Source: Rhodocyclaceae bacterium
GTDB taxonomy: Bacteria > Pseudomonadota > Gammaproteobacteria > Burkholderiales > Rhodocyclaceae
Length of the DNA stretch: 28,781 nucleotides
NCBI GenBank assembly: GCA_023230455.1
Contig: JALNXH010000029.1
Location: 1-28,781, forward strand
Reading direction: 5' to 3'
The position numbers and the translations under genes are program-made. The first letter of the stretch is position 1, and each line of letters starts with the position of its first letter. Below are positions 23,443 to 28,781 of this stretch, piece after piece. The notes under the pieces are model-generated. The model made no database searches and had not been told where the DNA came from. It worked only from the letters and a program-made list of their open reading frames with translations.

Positions 23443-25212
23443 TCAGGCAGCCACCACGCGGTTCTTGCCGGCGCGCTTGGCGAGGTACATGGCTTGGTCG
23501 GCTCGGTTGAGGACGGCGGCAGAGGCTTCGTCGTTGCCGAGCTCGGCGACACCGCAACTGAAGGTGATGAGCAGTTTTTCGTTTTTGTGCAAAAAGAATT
23601 TTCGCGTCAGTTCCCGCTGTACGCGGGCCATGGCGCTGACACCGGCATCCAACGGCGTGTCGGGCAGCAGGATGACGAATTCCTCGCCGCCGTAGCGGGC
23701 GAGCGTGTCTTGCGGCCGGATGGCTTCGCGCACTACCTGCGCCAGATGCTTCAGCGCTTCGTCGCCGGCTTCGTGGCCCAGGTTGTCGTTGAGGTGTTTG
23801 AAGTTGTCGATATCGAGCAGGGCGACGCAGAGGGAAACGCTTTGGCGGCGAGTCCGTGCGACCTCGCGCTCCAGTGCTTCATCCATGCCCTTGCGGTTGA
23901 GGGTGCCGGTGAGCGCGTCGATACGGACCATATCGCTGGTCTGCGCCAGTTCCTCCTGGAGTCGGGCGACCTCTTTTTCCGCTTCGTCGACGCGCAAGCG
24001 CATTTCGCTCAGGTCATCCCGCGACTTGAGCGCAGAGAATTGGATGGTGCGCGTTTCGCGCATGACCTCGTCGAGTACGTCGGTCAACTCAGCGATGTCC
24101 TGTGCAGCACCGACACGGCTGGCGCAGCGTTCCATTTTCTGGTGATAGTCGCCGGTGGTTGCGGACATGTCGGCGAGGCGGTCGACGAATGTTGCCAACA
24201 TTGATCTGAGTCGATCGCGGGCATCGTTGAGACTTTTCTTCAGCGTGCTTTGTTTATAGATCAGGTCGCGCAGGCGACGCTCGACGTCGTCGAGGCGGCG
24301 CAGATTGAGCGGTTGATTCACCAGGTCGGAGACAACGGCGACCTGCCCCTGTAGCCATTCGTCGTCGATTACCAGTTCGTCGATGTTTTCGACCAGCAGT
24401 CGCAACAAGCTCAACAACGCCGCCTTCAGTTCGGCCTGATCCTCGGCGATGAAATGCAGGCGATAGATGAATTTTTTCAGCCGCACCGAGAAACTGTGGA
24501 CTTGCGCGGTGATTTCCGGGCTGCGGATTTCGGTCGACAGTTGTGCCGCTTCCTCCGCCAAATCCGGGGCATCGGCAAGTAAAGGCGGCAGTGCGTTATC
24601 GAGAATCAGGGCAATCAGCTCGCGCCATTCGGCACCGCCGCGTTCGGCGGAGGGCGCGACCGCCCTCGGGGGGGCACTCGTCGTGGCTGCCGGTAGGACG
24701 ATATCGCCAGGCATTTCGGCGAGCGGCTGCGCAGAATCTTCCGGTGCGCGCGCCCAGTTTCGCAGCAGACCCTGTAGGCGCTGGAAGAGCAAATCCGGGG
24801 TGGCCGACGCGGCAAGTACACGATCCATGGCCTCGCGTTTCTGCGCAGTGGTCACCCCCGTGCTGCGTGCGTCCAGCTGCCCCATCAGTTCGCGCAACAG
24901 GGCCGACCAGTTGGGGGGCGATGCGCCCAACTTGGTGAATGCCTCACTGAGCGCCTGCTTCAGCGAAACCCAGTTCTTCTCAGCGATCGACTGGTCGAGC
25001 AGCCGGCCCAGGCGCAACTGTTCGGGAACCTCGCGCGGCATTGCGGCGGCGATACTCTTCAACCGGCGCTCCGGGAATACCTCTGTCGGTGGCGTGCCGC
25101 TGATTTCGTGATAAAGCGCGAGATAGTTGTCCGGCGTCGGCGGAATCCGCCGCTGGGCGAGGCGCCGCAGAACTTCGCGGGCTATTTCGGACGGCTGGGT
25201 GAAGTCGGGCAT
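23443..25212 (-). CDS. GGDEF diguanylate cyclase with long N-terminal sensory/helical region
   Basis: A 589-residue cytoplasmic protein predicted to make cyclic di-GMP. The GGDEF domain occupies about 425-589: RIDALTGTLNRKG, DIDNFKHLND, GGEEF at 508-512, and an RPQD inhibitory site at 499-502, five residues before it, so product feedback is likely. The N-terminal region (1 to about 420) is mostly helical with an Ala/Pro-rich linker near 160-190 and a probable coiled coil at about 400-428; I recognise no known sensor domain and no membrane segment. It lies 40 bases after the response regulator and 10 before rfbB, suggesting one transcript. Confidence 0.94.
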   Translation of the reverse strand: MPDFTQPSEIAREVLRRLAQRRIPPTPDNYLALYHEISGTPPTEVFPERRLKSIAAAMPREVPEQLRLGRLLDQSIAEKNWVSLKQALSEAFTKLGASPPNWSALLRELMGQLDARSTGVTTAQKREAMDRVLAASATPDLLFQRLQGLLRNWARAPEDSAQPLAEMPGDIVLPAATTSAPPRAVAPSAERGGAEWRELIALILDNALPPLLADAPDLAEEAAQLSTEIRSPEITAQVHSFSVRLKKFIYRLHFIAEDQAELKAALLSLLRLLVENIDELVIDDEWLQGQVAVVSDLVNQPLNLRRLDDVERRLRDLIYKQSTLKKSLNDARDRLRSMLATFVDRLADMSATTGDYHQKMERCASRVGAAQDIAELTDVLDEVMRETRTIQFSALKSRDDLSEMRLRVDEAEKEVARLQEELAQTSDMVRIDALTGTLNRKGMDEALEREVARTRRQSVSLCVALLDIDNFKHLNDNLGHEAGDEALKHLAQVVREAIRPQDTLARYGGEEFVILLPDTPLDAGVSAMARVQRELTRKFFLHKNEKLLITFSCGVAELGNDEASAAVLNRADQAMYLAKRAGKNRVVAA

Positions 25213-25252
25213 CGGGCTCGGCGTTATCTGTTTGTGCTGTTTGCGGCGGGGG

Positions 25253-25894
25253 CTATTGTACTAATCCGTGCTCTACGCCGTAGCGGATCAATTCCGCCGT
25301 GGTTTCGAGGCGCATTTTCTCCAGCAGTCGCTTGCGGTATTCGCTGACTGTCTTCACGCTTAGATTGAGCTCCTCGGCAATTTGGGTGAGCGTTTTGCCT
25401 AAGGCAATCCGAACCAGGACCTGATATTCCCGGTCGGTGATGCGCTCATGGGGCATTTTTTCATGATCGTCGGCAATCGCCGCGGCGAGCTGCTCGGCCA
25501 GCGTCGGGCTGATGAAGCGCTTGCCAGCGGCGACCTGGCGGATTGCGGTAACCAGCAATTCCGGGGCGCTCTGCTTGGTCAAGTAGCCGGCGGCGCCGGA
25601 TTTGATGGCGCGCACGGCATAGTGCTCCTCCGGGTGCATGCTCAGCATCAGCACCGGTTGACGGGGAAATTCCTTCTTAAGTTGCTTCAAGGTATCGATG
25701 CCGTTGCGGTTGGGCATCGAAACGTCTAGCAAAAAAACATCCCAGCGCTGGTTGCGCGCCAGACGCAAGGCATCGGCGCCGTCGTCGGCTTCGCCGGCGA
25801 TCACCAGATCGTCGGTTTCGGAAAGTATCTGCCGCAGGCCCTGGCGCACGATGGCGTGGTCGTCGGCGATCAGCACATGGATTTTTTCGGACAT
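25253..25894 (-). CDS. NarL/FixJ-family response regulator
   Basis: A 213-residue two-component DNA-binding regulator. The receiver domain at about 5-120 has the acidic pair DDH (11-13), the phospho-acceptor D57 in VFLLDVSMPN and the switch Lys in YLTKQSAPEL. A LuxR-type helix-turn-helix follows at about 150-210 (ITDREYQVLVRIALGKTLTQ and LSVKTVSEYRKRLLEKM). It begins two bases after the histidine kinase stop, so the two are a cognate pair. Target genes cannot be read from the sequence. Confidence 0.96.
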   Translation of the reverse strand: MSEKIHVLIADDHAIVRQGLRQILSETDDLVIAGEADDGADALRLARNQRWDVFLLDVSMPNRNGIDTLKQLKKEFPRQPVLMLSMHPEEHYAVRAIKSGAAGYLTKQSAPELLVTAIRQVAAGKRFISPTLAEQLAAAIADDHEKMPHERITDREYQVLVRIALGKTLTQIAEELNLSVKTVSEYRKRLLEKMRLETTAELIRYGVEHGLVQ

Positions 25895-25896
25895 GG

Positions 25897-27432
25897 TCAG
25901 AACAGGTTTTGCTGAATGGCTTCTTCGCCCGGAGGTTGTGCGCTGGAAAAGTGTAGCGGCAGGCGCAAGGCGATGTGGGTGCCGCCCTGTTCGCCCGCTT
26001 CGATACGGAATTCGCCGCCCAGGCTGCGGCTGCGTTCGCGTATGCCGCGTATGCCGAAGGATTTCGGCTTGTTTATCTCACGCTCTGAAATACCGCGGCC
26101 ATTGTCGCGCACTTCCAGCACCAGATGACGGCCATCGCGGTAAAGGCGCAGGGCCACCAACGATGCATGGGCATGTTTGGCGACATTGGTAAGCGCTTCC
26201 TGGACGATGCGGAACAGCGCGAGCGAGCGTTGTTCGTCGAGATCGATGTCGTCTTCGCACTGGAACCGGCAGCCGATGCCGGTTCGCTGCGCGAAGTCTT
26301 CGGCCTGGCATTCAAGGGCAGCCTGGAGCCCGAATTCCTTGAGGATGCCCGGCCGTAGCTCACGGGCGACCCGACTGGCGGTACCCATCGCCTGGTCCAG
26401 CAAGGCCTCGATGGCCTGGGCTTTTTCCGCCAGATGGGGGGTTTCCCGCGGCAGCTTGCCGGCAAGCAGCGCTGCTTCGATCTTGATCGCGACCAGGATG
26501 CTGCCCAACTCGTCGTGGATGTCGCGGGCAATGCGTTCGCGTTCCTCTTCCTTGGCGGCTTCCAGGTACGAGGACAGCTCGGCCAACTGCTCCCGCGAGC
26601 GTCGTAGCGCTGCTTCGGTCTCTTTGCTGCGCGTGATGTCGGTGGCGATGCCATGCCAATGGATGCTGCCGTCGGACAGCCGTTGCGGCGAGGAGCGCAG
26701 ATTGGCCCACTTGCTCTTCTGATGGCCGCGGTGGCGAATGCGTCCCTCCCAGTTGAAGATGGCAAGCTCCTCGGCCGATGTCGATAGCGCAGCAAGCAAC
26801 GCCGCCCTATCTTCGGCGGCAATCACGTCGATGAAACGGTCGAAGCCGCCCAGCAGTTCGTGGGGATTAAGTCCCAGCAATTTGTGGCCACCCTCGCTGG
26901 CGTAGAGGAAGCGCATTTCGCCGTTCGCGTCGCGCGCGAGTTGAAATACCATGCCCGGCATGTTCGATGCCAGGGCGCGGAACCGATCCTCGCTGGCTTT
27001 GATCATTTCCAGCGCCGCACGATGATCGGCGCGATGCCTCGCTTCGCGTACCTCGCGCTCTAGCGCCGGGACGAGGCGTTGCAGTCGGTCGCTACCGAAG
27101 CAATCGTGGGCGCCGTTCTGAATGGCGCGAATGACGTGCTCCTCCTCCCCTGTCGCGGCGAGGATCAGAATCGGCAAGTCGAGCTTGAGTTTGGCGACGT
27201 GTTGCAGAACCGCCGACAGCGGCAGGGCAGGTTCGTTATCGGCGCAGATCAGCGCATCCCAGCCGAGTGAGGCTAGCGCGGCGCCCAGCTGTGCAGTCGA
27301 TTCGATGCGGGTGATATCGGGCAAATAGCCTGCGGCGGCGATCAAACGCTGCAACTGTTCCTGGTTGCCGTCCTGGTGGTCGGCAAGTAACAATCTTAGT
27401 TTGTGATCTTTCGTCTTGACGGAGACGGCCAT
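25897..27432 (-). CDS. Sensor histidine kinase with degenerate receiver domain and PAS domain
   Basis: A 511-residue cytoplasmic kinase. In order: a receiver-like domain at about 10-125 (LRLLLADHQDG, WDALICADNEPALP), where the usual phospho-Asp position is Ala-shifted, so it looks degenerate; a PAS domain at about 145-270; and a HisKA_3 dimerisation domain with H306 in RIARDIHDELGSIL. An HATPase domain completes it, with EALTNVAKHAHA (N416) and DNGRGI at 443-448. No membrane segment or signal peptide is seen. It is the first gene of the kinase-regulator-cyclase group. Its start ATG 27432 has no strong ribosome binding site. Confidence 0.93.
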   Translation of the reverse strand: MAVSVKTKDHKLRLLLADHQDGNQEQLQRLIAAAGYLPDITRIESTAQLGAALASLGWDALICADNEPALPLSAVLQHVAKLKLDLPILILAATGEEEHVIRAIQNGAHDCFGSDRLQRLVPALEREVREARHRADHRAALEMIKASEDRFRALASNMPGMVFQLARDANGEMRFLYASEGGHKLLGLNPHELLGGFDRFIDVIAAEDRAALLAALSTSAEELAIFNWEGRIRHRGHQKSKWANLRSSPQRLSDGSIHWHGIATDITRSKETEAALRRSREQLAELSSYLEAAKEEERERIARDIHDELGSILVAIKIEAALLAGKLPRETPHLAEKAQAIEALLDQAMGTASRVARELRPGILKEFGLQAALECQAEDFAQRTGIGCRFQCEDDIDLDEQRSLALFRIVQEALTNVAKHAHASLVALRLYRDGRHLVLEVRDNGRGISEREINKPKSFGIRGIRERSRSLGGEFRIEAGEQGGTHIALRLPLHFSSAQPPGEEAIQQNLF

Positions 27433-27507
27433 CGGGCGCTAGGCGGGTGAGGTTGCTCAGGATGCTGAAGTGTAGCGGATGCTGCCTGGAATGACCGCCG
27501 CCTCGGC

Positions 27508-27513
27508 TATAAT
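27508..27513 (+). promoter_or_regulatory. Consensus -10 element for tRNA-Thr
   Basis: A perfect TATAAT lies 16 bases before the tRNA gene. The -35 side is poor (TGGAATG region around 27487), so only the -10 is marked. Confidence 0.6.
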
Positions 27514-27529
27514 CCGCAGCCAGTTTTGT

Positions 27530-27605
27530 GCCGGCTTAGCTCAGTTGGTAGAGCAACCGCCTTGTAAGCGGTAGGTCATCAGTTCGAATCCGATAGCCGG
27601 CACCA
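27530..27605 (+). tRNA. tRNA-Thr (anticodon TGT)
   Basis: A 76-base gene with encoded CCA end. The acceptor stem GCCGGCT/AGCCGGC and the anticodon stem ACCGC/GCGGT pair fully. The anticodon TGT is at 27563-27565 in the loop CTTGTAA. The T arm has TTCGAAT and a stem with one A-C mismatch (27581 with 27591). It is on the opposite strand to its neighbours, between the histidine kinase and pta. Confidence 0.97.
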
Positions 27606-27616
27606 TCGATGCGCGG

Positions 27617-27639
27617 CGCCCGCCAAGAACAGGCGGGCG
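27617..27639. terminator. Hairpin between tRNA-Thr and pta
   Basis: CGCCCGCC (27617-27624) and GGCGGGCG (27632-27639) form a perfect 8-base-pair stem with a 7-base loop. It lies directly after the pta stop codon on one strand and 11 bases after the tRNA on the other, so it could end transcription from both sides. Neither side has a clear T-run, so it is not a classic intrinsic terminator. Confidence 0.5.
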
Positions 27640-28593
27640 TCAGCGGCCAGCGAGGAGCGAAGCGATCACCGCGACGTTGGCGATGTCTTCCGCCTTGCAG
27701 CCGCGCGACAAATCCATCCACGGCTTTGCCATGCCTTGCAGGATCGGGCCAATCGCGTTGGCGCCGCCGAGGCGCTCGGCGATCTTGTAGCCAATGTTGC
27801 CGGCCCCCAGGTCGGGGAAGATGAAAACGTTGGCTTGCCCGGCGACCGGCGATCCCGGAGCCTTGCGTTCGCCGATGGCGGGAAGGAGCGCGGCGTCGAA
27901 TTGTAATTCGCCGTCGATGGCAAGGTCTGGCGCCAGGGTTTGCGCCAGCGCGGTAGCCTCGCGTACCTTGCTGACAGCCGCGTGCTCGGCCGAGCCCTTG
28001 GTGGAGAACGACAGCATTGCCACGCGGGCGGTTTCGCCGCTCAAGCGCTGGAATGTTCTGGCGCTGGAAACGGCGATTTGTGCCAGTTGCGAACTGTCGG
28101 GGTCGGGCACGACGGCGCAGTCGCCGAAGCAGAACACCCGATCCGGAAATTCCATGATGAACGCGCTGGAGACGAGACCCGATCCGGCGGCCATGCCCAG
28201 CGCTTGAATGCCGGCGCGCAGCACGTCGGCGGTAGTGGCGAGAGAACCGGCCACACCGGCATCCACATGGCCCATGCGCAGCAGGATGGCGCCGAGCGTC
28301 AGCGGGTTTTTGAGCGCTTCGCGAGCCTGTTCGATTGTCATGCCCTTTTTGGCACGAACCTCCGCCAGGGCCGCGGCAGCGCTTTCCAGAACCTGGGCAC
28401 TGTCGGCGCGCTCGCTAATGACTTCGACACCTTCGATAGGCTCGGCGGCAGGCGCAAGAAAAACCGGCTGCGCCCAGCCGTTGGCGACGAGCATCCTGGC
28501 GGCTTCGACGACGCGCGGGTCGCCCTGTTCGGGGAGAACCACGCGCCGCGGATTTTTTGCGGCCTGACTGCGCAGCTTTTCCAGTATGCCCAT
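27640..28593 (-). CDS. pta: Phosphate acetyltransferase (short PTA_PTB form)
   Basis: A 317-residue enzyme interconverting acetyl-CoA and acetyl phosphate. The N-terminus MGILEKLRSQAAKNPRRVVL and the following PEQGDPRVVEAA, together with GHVDAGVAGS, FCFGDCAVVPDP, LSFSTKGSAEH and the C-terminal FIFPDLGAGNIGYKIAERLG and GANAIGPILQG, are the family pattern. Length fits the short Pta type without the extra N-terminal domain. Phosphotransbutyrylases share the fold, but these motifs fit Pta best. The start ATG 28593 lies ten bases after an AtuA-like gene, so the two are probably co-transcribed. Confidence 0.95.
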   Translation of the reverse strand: MGILEKLRSQAAKNPRRVVLPEQGDPRVVEAARMLVANGWAQPVFLAPAAEPIEGVEVISERADSAQVLESAAAALAEVRAKKGMTIEQAREALKNPLTLGAILLRMGHVDAGVAGSLATTADVLRAGIQALGMAAGSGLVSSAFIMEFPDRVFCFGDCAVVPDPDSSQLAQIAVSSARTFQRLSGETARVAMLSFSTKGSAEHAAVSKVREATALAQTLAPDLAIDGELQFDAALLPAIGERKAPGSPVAGQANVFIFPDLGAGNIGYKIAERLGGANAIGPILQGMAKPWMDLSRGCKAEDIANVAVIASLLAGR

Positions 28594-28603
28594 CGCCGGT
28601 GCC

Positions 28604-28781
28604 TTACTTCAGCAAATTATCCGGCACATCCAATTCCATATGCAGCAGGGCGAGGCCATGGACCTTGCCTTGGGCATCGGTGATCAGCGTATCGGTACCG
28701 CCGCCGCCGAGCGAGTCGTGGAGGATGAAGTTCAGCGCCTGCAGGTTGGGGATCTCGTAGCGGACGACCTTGCCCTTGCAG
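28604..28781 (-). CDS. AtuA-like protein, C-terminal end (partial)
   Basis: The last 58 or so residues of a protein that continues past the right end of the window. The visible part reads YEIPNLQALNFILHDSLGGG, then GTDTLITDAQGKVHGLALL and ends in PDNLLK. The ALNF-x-L-x-x-x-LGGGGT pattern resembles the C-terminal/ferredoxin-like domain of AtuA-related proteins from acyclic terpene or related acyl degradation. The product name is a tentative recognition. The stop TAA at 28604-28606 is ten bases before pta. Confidence 0.6.
   Translation of the reverse strand, partial: CKGKVVRYEIPNLQALNFILHDSLGGGGTDTLITDAQGKVHGLALLHMELDVPDNLLK

Noticed and set aside
1..28781. CRISPR array, insertion sequence, prophage or integrase
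   Set aside because: No direct repeat array, transposase, integrase or phage gene was seen; the only repeat found is the inverted element at 9904-10000.

Overview
The window is GC-rich, densely coded bacterial chromosome. Most genes are on the minus strand, and many are separated by a few bases or overlap by 1-4 bases (ATGA or TGATG junctions). The gene set is a flagellin glycosylation island from a motile Gram-negative bacterium: two flagellins, pseudaminic acid and dTDP-rhamnose synthesis, sigma-28 promoters, a small YjfB-type protein, a CCA-encoding tRNA-Thr and a short Pta. The general look of the proteins suggests a betaproteobacterium, perhaps Rhodocyclales. That placement is an inference, and no rRNA is present to test it.

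Layout, left to right. At 1-574 (-) is the N-terminal 191 codons of an ordinary flagellin, driven by a sigma-28-type promoter. At 742-3471 (+) is a TPR-glycosyltransferase-TPR protein, a good candidate for a flagellin glycosyltransferase. From 17466 down to 3468 (-) runs a long sugar locus. It begins with a complete pseudaminic acid pathway: pseB, pseC, pseF, a pseG-pseH fusion and pseI. A Gfo/Idh oxidoreductase and a GT-B-fold protein follow. After an inverted-repeat element at 9904-10000 come modification genes: a Pse-associated methylase, two N-acetyl sugar amidotransferases flanking a HisH/HisF ammonia-supply pair, a DegT-type aminotransferase and a GNAT acetyltransferase.

At 17634-19763 (-) is the most striking gene, a 709-residue flagellin with a zinc metallopeptidase domain (HExxH plus a downstream Glu) inserted in its middle. 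This is a proteolytic flagellin of the flagellinolysin type. It has its own sigma-28-type promoter, and upstream lies a YjfB-like small gene with a third such promoter that begins on the stop codon of rfbD. Next come rfbBACD for dTDP-L-rhamnose (20100-23432), a GGDEF diguanylate cyclase, a NarL-type response regulator and a hybrid-like histidine kinase (23443-27432), a tRNA-Thr(TGT) on the + strand, pta, and the C-terminal end of an AtuA-like protein.

Taken together, the region appears to make CMP-pseudaminic acid, modify it or its derivatives (acetamidino and methyl groups are predicted), and attach sugars to flagellins, one of which is probably an enzyme displayed on the filament. The Pse pathway and metallopeptidase motifs are read directly from sequence. 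The acceptor, the final glycan structure and peptidase activity are inferences.
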